From: Amycolatopsis nalaikhensis | GTDB lineage: Bacteria; Actinomycetota; Actinomycetes; Mycobacteriales; Pseudonocardiaceae | Direction: 5' to 3' | DNA: 64,000 nucleotides | NCBI RefSeq assembly: GCF_030264295.1 | Contig: NZ_CP127173.1 | Coordinates: forward strand, 5,773,501 to 5,837,500 | Shown: positions 24,708 through 33,698 of the stretch, one piece after another | Numbering within the stretch: the stretch's first letter is position 1 | Layout: each line of letters starts with the position of its first letter | Position numbers and translations under genes: made by a program | Notes under the pieces: model-generated | Databases searched by the model: none | What the model was told of the DNA's origin: nothing | The model's input: the letters and a program-made list of their open reading frames with translations, nothing else

Positions 24708-25049
24708 TTAGCGCCGTGACAAGGGGGAACCCGCCTGTGCCGCAGAGACGTCCGTGCGGCGCGGGCGCGTCGGAGCGGGTCCGCGCCGCGGCGGCAGGGA
24801 CGTTGCCGGCACGGGTTGCGTGCGGGGCAGGTGTGGGAGCGGGCAAGTGAGGATGCCGGTGTTGTAGGCGTTGGCGACGGCGTGAGCGCGGTTGCGGGCC
24901 TTCAGTTTGACGAGGATGTTCTTCATGTGGGTGCGGATCGTCTCGGGTGAGCGGTGCTGCTTGAACCCGATCTGGATGGTGTTCAGTCCCGACGCGACGT
25001 CGTTGAGGATTCCTCGCTCGATGGTGGTGAGAGTGGATGAACGGGGCAC
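24708..25049 (-). CDS. LuxR-type HTH regulator, single domain
   Basis: A 113-residue protein consisting of a LuxR/NarL DNA-binding domain and a Pro/Arg-rich tail. Residues about 5-62 show the four-helix pattern: LTTIERGILNDVASGLNTIQ, then SPETIRTHMKNILVKLKARN and AHAVANAYNTGI. No receiver or ligand-binding domain is present. GTG 25049 was chosen because GGAGG lies seven bases upstream; an ATG seven codons earlier is possible. Single-domain LuxR proteins often act as constitutive or partner-dependent regulators. The target is unknown. Confidence 0.75.
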   Translation of the reverse strand: MPRSSTLTTIERGILNDVASGLNTIQIGFKQHRSPETIRTHMKNILVKLKARNRAHAVANAYNTGILTCPLPHLPRTQPVPATSLPPRRGPAPTRPRRTDVSAAQAGSPLSRR

Positions 25050-25086
25050 GATCGGGCCTCCAGGGTTCATTGCGGAGGCGACAGTG

Positions 25087-25129
25087 GGGCTGGTCGGGCA
25101 GCGCGGCGCGTGCGTAGCCCGACCAGCCC
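25087..25129 (-). terminator. Perfect 12-bp hairpin
   Basis: Arms GGGCTGGTCGGG with a 19-base loop, just upstream of the LuxR-type gene. With the next repeat it fills most of the 400-base gap 25050-25449, in which no gene is supported. Confidence 0.55.
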
Positions 25130-25249
25130 AGAACCGGGGCTCGGCGTGCCCGAGGGAAGGCGCGCCGAACTCGGGGATTCCCGGTTCATTCAGGTGGCCT
25201 CGCGCAGGATGGGTGTGCGGACGCCGAGGGACATCCAGGTCCCGCGGGG

Positions 25250-25312
25250 CACCGGTCAAGGCCGCGTTCTACGGCCGATGGGTCGACGTGCCCGGGTGGG
25301 CCTTGACCGGTG
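25250..25312 (-). terminator. Perfect 13-bp inverted repeat
   Basis: Arms CACCGGTCAAGGC (25250-25262) and complement (25300-25312), loop 37 bases, about 140 bases past the DUF932 gene. Terminator or operator. Confidence 0.5.
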
Positions 25313-25449
25313 TCGCAGGGGCTTGGTCGCGTGATCGCGGCCGCGCATCCGGCCCGCGCGGTCATGCGTGCTCGGGCCTGACGCCGTCAGTCGCGGTCTC
25401 GCGATCGGCGGTCGAGGCGACCAAGGCGTCGGCGGCGGCCGGCAGCGGC

Positions 25450-26454
25450 TCAGACGGCGGCGAGGACTCGGTGCAGGGTCGCGGTGGCGGAGCGGTCGTG
25501 CTTGGCCAGCTCGCCTTTCAAGACGCGGGTCATGTTGCGTTCGGCGCGGGTGGCACCGCGGATGGCGGCCTCGTGGTGCAGGTGGGTGTTGACGGCTTGA
25601 ATCACGCCCCAGCCGGTGTTCTTCCACGGGCTGACGCGGTTGTCGCTGGTCCACAGCCGGGTGAGGGCGGAGCGTTGGTTGGCGGCGTTGGTGCGTGCGC
25701 GGCCGGGCTCGTCGGGGATCGGGGTGTGGGCGTCGAGGAATGCGCGCCAGGCGCGGTCGGTGACGGTGGTCTGGCACAGCTTCTTGACTTCGGCCGCGAA
25801 TTCGTCGGCGATGGTGTGCACGATCTGCAGGGCGTCGCGGGCGCTGAGGAGTTGTAGATTGCTGTTGCGTCGATGAGTGATGGCGTGGTCTTGGCCGTCT
25901 TCGCGCAGTCCGATGTTCATGGTGTTGTCGCAGACGACGTTGGTGACCACGCGCTTGTAGCGGGTTTTGAGGCTGGCGTCGTGGCTGGAGCAGGCGAGCA
26001 GGTTGGGTCGGAACTCGACGCCTTCGGGGGTGGTGATGTTGTCGGGGACTTCGACGCTGACCCAGGCCTGCTTGCGGTTGCGCAGCAGCCCGGCCGAGCC
26101 GATGGCGAGGCCGTCGTCGAGCAGGGCGGCGACGTTGTCCAACAGCCAGGTGCTGTACTGGTGGATGCCGTATTCGTCGGTGTGGATGGCGAGGATGTCG
26201 CCGTTGTCGGACGCGGTGACGCCGAGGTGGTGCCCGGCGGGGCGGAGCCCGAAGCGGTCTTCGACGAAGACCCGCGCCGGTTCGGCGGTCCAGTCGAACA
26301 GGCGCCGCTTGACTTCGGTGACGGGGATCGGGCCGGGATAGTGGTTCGGTTCGATGCCTTGGTCTTCGGCGCGGTAGTGCCAGGCGTGGCCGCGTTTGTC
26401 GGTGAATCCGACGAGGACGTTGGTGTTGAGCCATTTGCTGGTTTCCTTCGACAC
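25450..26454 (-). CDS. DUF932 phage/plasmid-like protein
   Basis: A 334-residue member of the DUF932 family (phage/plasmid-like protein, of unknown function, common on mobile elements). Features: an early WHYRAEDQGIEPNHYPGPIP, then the central WVSVEVPDNITTPEGVEFRP, a Cys-Ser-His turn (LLACSSHDASLKTRYKRVVT), NVVCDNTMNIGL, and a C-terminal part with WGVIQAVNTHLHHEA. GTG 26454 with AGGGG upstream is preferred to the long upstream frame. It is the first well-formed gene left of the decay zone and has two inverted repeats downstream. Confidence 0.82.
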   Translation of the reverse strand: MSKETSKWLNTNVLVGFTDKRGHAWHYRAEDQGIEPNHYPGPIPVTEVKRRLFDWTAEPARVFVEDRFGLRPAGHHLGVTASDNGDILAIHTDEYGIHQYSTWLLDNVAALLDDGLAIGSAGLLRNRKQAWVSVEVPDNITTPEGVEFRPNLLACSSHDASLKTRYKRVVTNVVCDNTMNIGLREDGQDHAITHRRNSNLQLLSARDALQIVHTIADEFAAEVKKLCQTTVTDRAWRAFLDAHTPIPDEPGRARTNAANQRSALTRLWTSDNRVSPWKNTGWGVIQAVNTHLHHEAAIRGATRAERNMTRVLKGELAKHDRSATATLHRVLAAV

Positions 26455-27192
26455 GAGGTCGCCCCTTTTCGGTGTGGTGCGGTGCGGGCCTGCCGGGGTG
26501 GCGGGCTCGCGGGTGAACGGGCTGCCGCTCACCAGGCCATGCGCCGGCGGTGCACGGGCCGGGCACCGCGTGCCGCGGATGCCTGGGCGGGTGGTGGTGC
26601 ACCGCCGGCGCGGGCCTGGTCCACTGCGTCCGGTCACTCCGCAGCCGCCGAAGGCCCGGCATACCGGGAACCGATCGCCCGATCGGCTCCGCTGCTTCCG
26701 GCGGGTTGCGTTGACCAATGCCGGGGACGTCACCCGGCTCGACGTCGCGACGGTGCGGGACCGCCCACCTCGAGGTGGAGTCGGCGATCCTGTGGGCGTT
26801 CGCCGAGGCGAGCAGGCCAAGACCGCGGTCGAGGCCAGGTCGATGAATGCCGCGGGCGGAAGCAAGCCGGTGTGCAGGTTGCGCGAGGGCAGCGAATCAG
26901 TACGGCCGTGGTGGCGGCGTTTGAGGATTGCCGCATTGCCGTGGGTGTCCCGGAAGTCTTGTTCGAGCTGGGCGCACCAGGTGAACCGGTCGGGGAGAAC
27001 GTCGCGTGGGCGGCGTCAGTGGGCCCGGCCGCCGCGCACGCACAGACCTGCACGGCTGGTCTGGCTCAATGCTATGCGACACAGTCGTGGCGACTCCAGT
27101 TCGGCGTCCCGGTATTTATGCCAGCAGGTTCTCTATTGCGAGGCCGGTGTCGCGCAGGTAATCGATCGCGGCATGGTGGTTGCGTCGACGCG
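26455..27192. other. 738-base gap with possible gene remnants
   Basis: No intact gene was found. On the minus strand, a short run near 27003-26880 reads plausibly as protein (DVLPDRFTWCAQLEQDFRDT and onward for about 40 codons) without start or stop of its own, and another near 27185-27115 reads AIDYLRDTGLAIENLLA followed by a stop. Both look like debris of lost genes. The part nearest 26455 must hold the DUF932 promoter. Confidence 0.35.
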
Positions 27193-27691
27193 TTAATGGT
27201 GACAAACGACGACTGGTAGCCCGTAGTTGCCCCATACGAGGAGAATGGCTTGGAGGGCGTGGCTGTCGTTAGTGCTTTTGGTGCTGCAGTTGACTGTGGT
27301 CGTAACGTCTTCGCCGTGGGCGCCGCTCGCGGGGAACGCAGGCTGAGCGTCGACGAGATTGGCGTCGGGGTCGACGATGCTGCCGCTGGCGCCACTCGGC
27401 ATAGTCGAGTGGACCGTGAGTGTCAGTGAGCTGGCGCGGATCCGGCGGTGTTGCCGAAGTTGGTGAGGTTGCTCGCGCCGTCGCTGTCGTCGGATTCCCC
27501 GGACGCGCCGATGTTGCCCGTGACCGCGACAGAGTAGTCGACTGGCGGCGGCCCCTGGGACCCTTGACGAGCAGGATGACGCCCGGCGGCGATGCCAAGA
27601 GCAGCGGCGAGGACGCCGACGTACAGCGACGTTCGGTACCGGCGGGGTGATGGGCCGCGCGCTGCGGTTGTTCGGTCTCCGGCTCCGACAT
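27193..27691 (-). pseudogene. Broken gene for a membrane-anchored extracellular protein
   Basis: Three consecutive minus-strand frames carry pieces of one protein. The start MSEPETEQPQR (ATG 27691) shifts after about ten codons into a frame reading RYRTSLYVGVLAAALGIAAG, a membrane anchor, then PPVDYSVAVTGNIGASGESD and a stop near 27427. A third frame continues SLTLTVHSTMPSGASGS to a C-terminus ending at 27193 with two cysteines. Two frameshifts are needed to join them. It lies between the decay gap and the truncated SARP gene, so the whole stretch seems to be eroding. Confidence 0.5.
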
Positions 27692-27740
27692 GGCATCGCT
27701 CATCGCGCAGCGCGGCCACGACATCGCGCTGGAGCACCCC

Positions 27741-28165
27741 CTACGCAACGTTGGACAGCGGCTCGCCCGACCATTCGGCGAGCGCCGCATCGAAGGCGGC
27801 GACGGCGTCGGCGTGGGCGCCGCGACTGGCCGTAGCCCAGCCCCGGGCGGCGGCCGAGCGGAACCGGGTCAGGTCGAGGGCGTCGTCGGGAACGAGGAGT
27901 CGGTAGCCGCCCTGTTCGGTCCGCAACACCTCGGCGGAGCCGAGCGCCCGGCGAAGCGGGAGACGTGGGTCTGGACGGCGGCGCGGGCGTTGCGTGGGCC
28001 GTCGGCATCCCAGAGCCATCGGGTCAGCTGGGCGACGCTGACGTGCTGGTGGGAGTGGGTCAGCAGCCCGGCGAGCGCCACGAGCGGTCTTTCGCCATCA
28101 GGGGTGAGAAGAACCCCGTCCACGCTTGCTTGCACCGGCCCCAGCAGCCGAAACCCCATCCCCAT
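27741..28165 (-). pseudogene. Truncated, frameshifted SARP-type regulator
   Basis: The N-terminal DNA-binding domain of a SARP (AfsR/DnrI-type OmpR-fold activator) is clear: MGFRLLGPVQASVDG, PLVALAGLLTHSHQHVSVAQ and RAAVQTHVSR in one frame, then RALGSAEVLRTEQGGYRLLV in another. One base missing near 27955 (CGCTTCGC for an expected CGCCTTCGC) explains the switch. Only the first helices of the BTAD domain follow (AVAAFDAALAEWSGEPL) before a stop at 27741, so at least 130 residues are absent. It is non-functional as it stands. Confidence 0.72.
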
Positions 28166-28361
28166 AGTGTGCATTACCGCGTGAAATTTCGAAAGCTGCC
28201 CGGCGTCGCCGCCTGGCGAGCCCACCGCAAGTCCGGTGACCTGGCCGGACACCGGACTGAAAGTGAACGGAAAGCGCCTGGGTGTCCGATGGAGGGGTGC
28301 GGCCGGGGCGATGTCCTCCGGCGCATTCGGCCATGTCGAAGTAGTGGGAAATGGGGAGAAA

Positions 28362-28808
28362 ATGCGCAAAAATCTGTCGTCGGCCGGGCTGGGGGCCTTG
28401 GGGCTGTCCGTCTTTCTGGGGGTGACCCTGGCAACCGCGGGGACTGCCGCCGCCTCCGCTGCCTCGACGGGCACCTGGCGTCCCTACGGCAACACCAACC
28501 CGATCCTCTCCAGCGCGAGCCACTGGAACTGTACCCCGACTGTGGAGTCGCCGTCGGGGATCAAGTGGCAGGTCTGCGCGGTACGGACGGTGTCCGGGAC
28601 CGGCGTGCAAGGCGCCGTGATCGTGCGCAACAACCGATCCACGTCCACCTCGATGGCGGCGACGGTGCGGTTGCAGGCCAGCGATCTGGACAGAACTTGG
28701 ACCTGCGGCCGGTCGGGTGTCGCGGCGAACTCGTGGTCGGTCTGCTTCGGGAGCACCATCACCCAACTCGGGGGAGTGACCGTGACGGGCATCGCGTACC
28801 CGGCCTGA
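28362..28808 (+). CDS. Small secreted protein of unknown function
   Basis: A 148-residue protein with a strong signal peptide: MRKNLSSAGLGALGLSVFLG, a hydrophobic core and an Ala-rich cleavage site near residue 37 (AAASA). The mature part has four cysteines (in HWNCTP, WQVCAVR, WTCGR and WSVCFG), likely two disulfides, and many Ser/Thr residues in beta-like runs. ATG 28362 is preceded by GGGGAGA. The gene stands alone and rightward between the SARP remnant and a DUF4192-like gene, with its own terminator. Function unknown. Confidence 0.7.
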   Translation: MRKNLSSAGLGALGLSVFLGVTLATAGTAAASAASTGTWRPYGNTNPILSSASHWNCTPTVESPSGIKWQVCAVRTVSGTGVQGAVIVRNNRSTSTSMAATVRLQASDLDRTWTCGRSGVAANSWSVCFGSTITQLGGVTVTGIAYPA

Positions 28809-28820
28809 CGGACTGACAGT

Positions 28821-28859
28821 CGGACGTGACCGGGACGGCGCACCGCCCAGTCACGTCCG
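28821..28859 (+). terminator. Hairpin after the secreted-protein gene
   Basis: Perfect 10-bp outer arms CGGACGTGAC with a further GC-rich inner pairing, starting 12 bases past the stop at 28808. Confidence 0.7.
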
Positions 28860-28970
28860 GCTGCCGCCGCTGGTGAATTCCGTGGTGTACGAGGTGGCTA
28901 TCTTGCGAGCCGCGGAGCGTGCAACGACACCCGGGAACTCCGCGGCCGACTGGCTTGCTGGGGGAGTGGG

Positions 28971-29969
28971 CTACCAGCGCTTCGCGCTGGCCCAGGGCAT
29001 AGCGCCGACCCGTCCGGCGGTCTGGTCCAGCTGCTGCTCGATGACTTCGGCGCTGGCGTGGTGCTGGAACAGCAATCCGACGGTCGCGGCGCCCGGCGCT
29101 CGGTGGGCGTGGGCGAGGGAGCAGGCGGTGAGGTGGCGGTCGTCCCGGCGGATGGCGCTGGCCGCGATCAAGGTGGCCAGCCGAGCACGAGCCGCAGGGT
29201 CGGTGCTGCCGCGGTAGAGGGCCATCCACAGCTGCTCGACTCGCTGCGGGTCGAGGTCGTTCGGCGGCAGGAGCATCGGCCCGTAGACGGCGTTGTCGGC
29301 CAGCGCGGTCGTGATGGCGAAGGCCGCGGCGTCGTCGACGAATTCGCCGCGGCTGGCTTGGATAGTGGCGTGGGCGACGATTCGGCTGGCTTCGTCCCCG
29401 CGACCGACAAGGAACGGCACCATCCGGCGGGCAAAGCGGCCGAGGTTGGCCGGCAAGGTTTCGCCGGGTTCGGTGAAGGGCAGGCTCCAGGTCGGGGTCG
29501 GGGCGTCCCCGTCGAGGTGCAGCGGTGCGGCGAAGTCGAGGTCGGTGTGTGGGGCGATGACGGTGCCGAGGTGGGTGGGGCGGCGGTAATCGCGCCAGGG
29601 GGCGCCGGGCCGGGTGTGCGGGGCCCAGTAGCGGCCGACGATGGTGTGCCCGGCGGGGCCCAGGTCGGCCTCGAGCGCGGCGATCGCGGCCCGCAGCGGT
29701 AGCTCACTCCGGGTGCGGTTCTCGGCGAGCACGACGACGGCCAGGTCGGTGTCGCGGTTGGCGGGCAGTGCTGCTCGCACGTGCCCGGCGATCTCGGTGG
29801 TGGTCTTGCCCCGCACGAGGGTAATCGGGAAAGCAGCTCCGGACGGCGTGGTTTGCCGCCACGCAGATGTGCTGTGGGTGTGGGAGGGCAGTGCGATGAC
29901 GTGCAGGGCGTCGGCGCAGGTGTCGGGCAGGGATCCGATCAGTTCCCCCGGGGTCAGGTACGTGGTCAC
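28971..29969 (-). CDS. DUF4192-like protein, third copy
   Basis: A 332-residue protein with the layout of DUF4192: a short N-terminal ELIGSLPDTCADALHVIALP, an alpha/beta core with VVVLAENRTRSELPLRAAIA, then GRYWAPHTRPGAPWRDYRRP (the W-xxY region) and GTVIAPHTDLD, and a helical C-terminus. It is more diverged than the copies at 9923 and 11256, so the family assignment is less certain. GTG 29969 has GAGGAG upstream. A hairpin separates it from the DprA-like gene. Function unknown. Confidence 0.65.
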   Translation of the reverse strand: MTTYLTPGELIGSLPDTCADALHVIALPSHTHSTSAWRQTTPSGAAFPITLVRGKTTTEIAGHVRAALPANRDTDLAVVVLAENRTRSELPLRAAIAALEADLGPAGHTIVGRYWAPHTRPGAPWRDYRRPTHLGTVIAPHTDLDFAAPLHLDGDAPTPTWSLPFTEPGETLPANLGRFARRMVPFLVGRGDEASRIVAHATIQASRGEFVDDAAAFAITTALADNAVYGPMLLPPNDLDPQRVEQLWMALYRGSTDPAARARLATLIAASAIRRDDRHLTACSLAHAHRAPGAATVGLLFQHHASAEVIEQQLDQTAGRVGAMPWASAKRW

Positions 29970-30016
29970 GTATCGGCGCTCCTCGGCTCGGCCTCCCCGG
30001 TGTGTGGGCCGGGGGA

Positions 30017-30055
30017 GGCGGTGGCGGCCCACGAAAGGTGTGAGCCGCCACCGCC
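30017..30055 (-). terminator. Perfect 12-bp hairpin after dprA
   Basis: Arms GGCGGTGGCGGC with a 15-base loop. A second, weaker inverted repeat (30060-30079 with 30119-30136) lies between it and the dprA stop codon at 30139. Confidence 0.65.
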
Positions 30056-30138
30056 CTGAGCGCGCGTCCGACGGCGGCCTGTGACGTCGCGCGAGGTCAC
30101 AGGGCCTGCGCGAGGTGCGGGCCGCCGTCGTGCGCGCG

Positions 30139-31113
30139 CTAGCTTCGGCTGGCCACATCCGCCGGGACGGCCGCCTCCGGTTCCGTGTTCGCCTCTTCCG
30201 GCTCGTCGATCACCGCGATGACGTCGTCGGCCGAGGTGACCAGGCGGGCGGTGCCGTCTTGGATCAACCGGTGGCACCCGGCGGACGCGGCGGAGGACAC
30301 CGGACCTGGGATGGCGAGGACGGGCCGGCCCAGCTCGGCAGCGAGGCGCGCGGCGTGGCGGGCGCCGCTGCGCAGTCCGGCCTCTATCACGACCGTTGTA
30401 CGGGAGATCGCGGCGAGAAGTCGGTGGCGTTGAAGAAACCGGTGACGCGCGGGTGGGACGCCGGGCGGGTACTCAGACACGACGGCGCCGGAAGTGGCGA
30501 TCCGTTGGAGCAGGCCCACGTGTCCGGCCGGGTAGCCGCCGTCGATTCCGCACGGCAGGACGGCGACGGTGGCGGCCGGGCGATCGGTCGCCAGCGCGCC
30601 GCGGTGGGCGGCGCCGTCGATGCCGTAGGCGGCGCCGCTGAACACCGCGACTTCCCGGGACGCCAGGGCGTAGGCGAATTCGGCGGCGTGGTGTTCGCCG
30701 TAGCCGGTCGCGGCGCGTGCTCCCAGGATGGCGACCGAGCGCGCGGTTGCCAGCTCGTCCAGCCGTGGCTCGCCGTGGATCCACAGGCCCAGCGGTGGCC
30801 CGCCGAGGGTGTCGTCGGCGGCGGCCAGGGTGCTCAAGCCGCCGAAGACACCGGTCGGCCACTCGTCATCTTCGGGGATGACGAAGCGGGCGCCGAGCTG
30901 CGCGGCGGTGCGCAGGCTGGTGTCGGCGAGCTGCCAGCGCACGTGGCGACGGGACTCGGTGAGCACGTCGGACGGTGCGGAGCACTCGGCGATGCGGTGG
31001 GCGGCGTCGACGGGCCCGACCTGGGCGACGTAGCGGGCGAGGATCGGGTTGGTGGGTTCGGCGGCGTGCTGGAGGAACGCGCGGGCGCGCCGCGCGTCGG
31101 TGGAACCGGACAT
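30139..31113 (-). CDS. dprA: DprA/Smf-like DNA-processing protein
   Basis: A 324-residue DprA, which loads RecA onto incoming single-stranded DNA. The Rossmann-like core is intact: SVAILGARAATGYGEHHAAE (family GSRxxSxYG), VAVFSGAAYGIDGAAHRGAL (GGAxGID), VAVLPCGIDGGYPAGHVGLL, and SEYPPGVPPARHRFLQRHRL. The C-terminal winged helix of full-length DprA seems absent. ATG 31113 has AAGGAG upstream. DprA on a conjugative element would help restore double strands after entry. Together with ssb and the ComM-like gene it makes a set resembling natural-transformation helpers. Confidence 0.88.
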   Translation of the reverse strand: MSGSTDARRARAFLQHAAEPTNPILARYVAQVGPVDAAHRIAECSAPSDVLTESRRHVRWQLADTSLRTAAQLGARFVIPEDDEWPTGVFGGLSTLAAADDTLGGPPLGLWIHGEPRLDELATARSVAILGARAATGYGEHHAAEFAYALASREVAVFSGAAYGIDGAAHRGALATDRPAATVAVLPCGIDGGYPAGHVGLLQRIATSGAVVSEYPPGVPPARHRFLQRHRLLAAISRTTVVIEAGLRSGARHAARLAAELGRPVLAIPGPVSSAASAGCHRLIQDGTARLVTSADDVIAVIDEPEEANTEPEAAVPADVASRS

Positions 31114-31154
31114 GAAGACTCCTTCGTGCGCGCTGCTGGGCAGGCGGTGGGCGG

Positions 31155-31553
31155 TCACGATTGGTCGGGGAAGCTCCGCACGCGGATCTCGCGGCCGCGG
31201 CGTTCGACGACGGTGCCCACCGGCCACATGGCGGCCAGCACCAGCAGGTCCACAGCGGCGTCGATGACACCGTTGCGCGTCTCGGCGTTGTCCTTCCAGC
31301 CGAGGGCGAGGAGTCCGGCGTGGAAACGGCCGATGTATTCCGCGGCGGTCATGTCGGTTTCGACGACCTCGGCTGTGGTCGAGGTCTGCCGGCTGGTGAT
31401 GCCGACGAAGCTGCGGGCGCAGCCGCAGATGGGCGAGTCCGGGTCGGCGTGGCATTCGCCGGGAAGATCGACCAGTTCTGTACCGGGAATGGTGTTGGAG
31501 TCGTTGTCCCGTTCGCCTTGGGTGCGATGGGTGGAGACGAAATATTTCAACAC
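31155..31553 (-). CDS. Hypothetical 132-residue protein
   Basis: Starts MLKYFVSTHRTQGERDNDSN (GTG 31553, GAGGAA upstream). PICGCARSFVGITSR near residues 40-55 resembles a small metal site (C-x-C with an earlier ECHAD). The second half is helical, with GRFHAGLLALGWKD and AAVDLLVLAAMWPVGT. It lies 41 bases upstream of dprA and is probably cotranscribed, being the first gene of the leftward element on this side. Family not recognised. Confidence 0.6.
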   Translation of the reverse strand: MLKYFVSTHRTQGERDNDSNTIPGTELVDLPGECHADPDSPICGCARSFVGITSRQTSTTAEVVETDMTAAEYIGRFHAGLLALGWKDNAETRNGVIDAAVDLLVLAAMWPVGTVVERRGREIRVRSFPDQS

Positions 31554-32170
31554 GGGTTCCTCCTCGGTGGCCGTTGCCCCGGGTGGGCGGTGGACGCGGC
31601 CTTGGCCAGCGGGCCCCGTGGGTTCGGGGCAAGCCGGCCGGAGGGCGACGGCCGTGTCCCTCGTGGACTGTGGGCTTGCCCCGGACCGCGGGTTTGCTGC
31701 ACTGCGCTGCAGCCACGCCCAGCCGTGGCGCCGCAGTGGGGAGGACGGCGTTGTCGAGTGCTGCGTTTCGCGCACACGATGACACTCAAAGTTATTGCCA
31801 GAAAATCCGCCACACTTGTGGCGAATTATTGGTTTCTGGGACACTCTGGTGTCAGAAGGTGATCCGCGGTGGTCCACAGGGAGCGACCACAGTGGACCCT
31901 TCTGGGGATCCGATCCGCTCTCAGCCCCCGGCGGTAGAAGGGTTCCCGGCTCGGGAGGGGGCACTGGGGAGGGCACCTCTCCCGAGCCGAAATACTCATG
32001 ACCGACGCCTGGCCGGATTCGATCGCGGCCACGCCTCAGGCTGATGTGCTCAGACGGCCTGGACGCCGGTCGGGTTTCCTTGCGCGCGCTGATGAGCCGT
32101 TGCCCTCACGCTCGAATGAGCCTCCTGTTCAGGCGGCCGTGAGCGCGCCATCCATGACGGGAGTCTAGAC
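31554..32170. other. 617-base divergent gap at the edge of the left element
   Basis: No gene was supported. An AT-richer stretch at 31775-31865 contains a short perfect palindrome CGCCACA-CT-TGTGGCG and probable promoters for the leftward (31553) and rightward (32171) genes. A 14-of-15 inverted repeat (GGTTCGGGGCAAGCC with its complement, about 31620-31690) lies nearer the left gene. This gap could hold the element boundary, but no attachment-site repeat or tRNA was recognised. Confidence 0.4.
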
Positions 32171-32695
32171 ATGACAGCGAATCTTCTGTGCGCGAAGCGG
32201 ATCGCGGCGTCGCTGCTGACGTTCGGGGCGCTCGCGAGTGCGACGATGGCTACCGCGGCGCCGGTCGGGGCAGCGGAACTCTCATACGCTGCCGACGCGG
32301 TATCCGGCCCACTGGACGTCGGCGCGGTCGGCGAGGGCGAGGCCAACGCGGGCACGCCAGCGGTCGGGCCCGATGGAACCCTCGTCTGGTCGACGCCTAC
32401 GTCGTCGCACGCTCGGCCAATGTCGGCCGCGACGGCGCAGGGCTGGATTGCGGTCATCGCTATTGCGGATGGGGCACGCATCCGGTCCCGGCCGGTGGAC
32501 GGTCCGGTGCTCGGCACGATCGGCTACGGCGCCGGGTTCTGGGTGTCGTGCACGCGCGGGGCGTCCGACGGGCACGCGTGGGGCTGGTCCTACCGTGGCG
32601 GCACGTACGGCTGGGTGCGCGGTGACCTGTGGGAGGTTGAGCAGCACACTGGGCCTGGTGGGGGCGGGACACCGCGGGTTCCGCGGTGTCCATGA
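32171..32695 (+). CDS. Secreted protein with SH3-like domain
   Basis: A 174-residue protein with a signal peptide (MTANLLCAKRIAASLLTFGA, cleavage near GAAEL at residue 36). After a low-complexity linker, residues about 92-155 look like a bacterial SH3 fold: ADGARIRSRPVDGPVLGTIG, WVSCTRG, AWGWSYRGGTYGWVRGDLWE. Such domains bind cell-wall peptides or targets outside the cell. The last dozen residues are encoded within a perfect hairpin (32667-32691), suggesting the terminator overlaps the reading frame. It stands alone. Confidence 0.72.
   Translation: MTANLLCAKRIAASLLTFGALASATMATAAPVGAAELSYAADAVSGPLDVGAVGEGEANAGTPAVGPDGTLVWSTPTSSHARPMSAATAQGWIAVIAIADGARIRSRPVDGPVLGTIGYGAGFWVSCTRGASDGHAWGWSYRGGTYGWVRGDLWEVEQHTGPGGGGTPRVPRCP
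32667..32691 (+). terminator. Perfect 11-bp hairpin overlapping the 3' end of the SH3 gene
   Basis: Arms GGACACCGCGG with loop GTT, ending just before the stop codon at 32693-32695. Confidence 0.6.
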
Positions 32696-33698
32696 GGTTC
32701 CTGACGCATCGACCTCATTGAGTTAGCGCACGGGCGCGAGTTGGGCTCGGCCGGTGTGCATCCTCGGCCGGGCCTGCGCTCCTGCTGATTGTGCGGCGTG
32801 CTGGCAATGTGGGATCCGTTCTTTGTCGGCGTTGTCGGCCGATCTGCTGGCGTCGACTGTGGACGGGAAGGATGTTGAGGTCCGGGTGCCGGGTGTGCCA
32901 GGCGTGGGCGCGTGAGCAGCGAACGGTGGCAGGCGTGGTGGAAGGCTATGTCGTGGAGGTACCCGAGGAAGATCCTCTGACTGCGTCAAGGGCGAAGACG
33001 TGCGTCGGGTGGCAGTGATTGCCGCAATGCCTGCGGAGGCGATTTCTTCGGTGTGCGACGTGTGCATGGAAGTTTCCGAGATGCAGAGGTTGAGTGAGTC
33101 ACGCGGCCGTTTTGACCACCTTGATCGCCTCATCGGGTGATTTGTGTCGTGTTGGGTTGCGCCGAGTTGTGCGTCCGCCACGGCGGCGCACGCGGACCTG
33201 GTCGTCGTCCCGGCTCGTGCCGTTGATGGTCGCCGTGGGCCGCGATTCATGCGGTGACGGACGAGAGACGACGGGTCATCTGGGCGGCTGCCGGCGCTGA
33301 GCGGCGGTACCTCTTCGTGGCCCCTCGCCGGTGTGAGTGGCCATGGGGTTGGGTTCGCAGCTAGGCCCGTGGTTTGTGACGAATGTCGCCGTTGAAGGTT
33401 TCGGTTCTGGTGCGTGCCCCGGTCCGGGCTTTTCGCATGTCAGGGTGGGGCACGTGTGGTGGAAAGTGCCGTGTGTTGCTGCTGCTTTCGGTGAAAGCCT
33501 CGTCGTGGCGGTGTCGCTGTGGAGGTCGGCAGGGTAGACAGGGAAGTTCGAGGATTGCGGGGTTCTCGGATGGCTGGTCATGGCGTCGAGTGCTGTGATC
33601 AGTCTGCGGGTGAACGTGATCGCTACGGAGCTGGTGGGCGCGGGCTGCGCTGATGGTGGGCGGGCGTACCACTTGCTTCGCGGTGTAGGGGGTGGATC
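32696..33698. other. About 1 kb without a supported gene
   Basis: Open frames here have poor codon use on both strands. A fragment reading SADLLASTVDGKDVEVRVPG near 32830-32910 is the only protein-like stretch and has no plausible start. The end nearest 33699 must hold the promoter of the STAND gene; no motif was convincing. Confidence 0.35.

Noticed and set aside
31554..32170. Possible attachment site or tRNA at the element edge
   Set aside because: No tRNA-like cloverleaf or repeated core was found; the left end of the element lies outside the window, so no direct-repeat partner can be tested.
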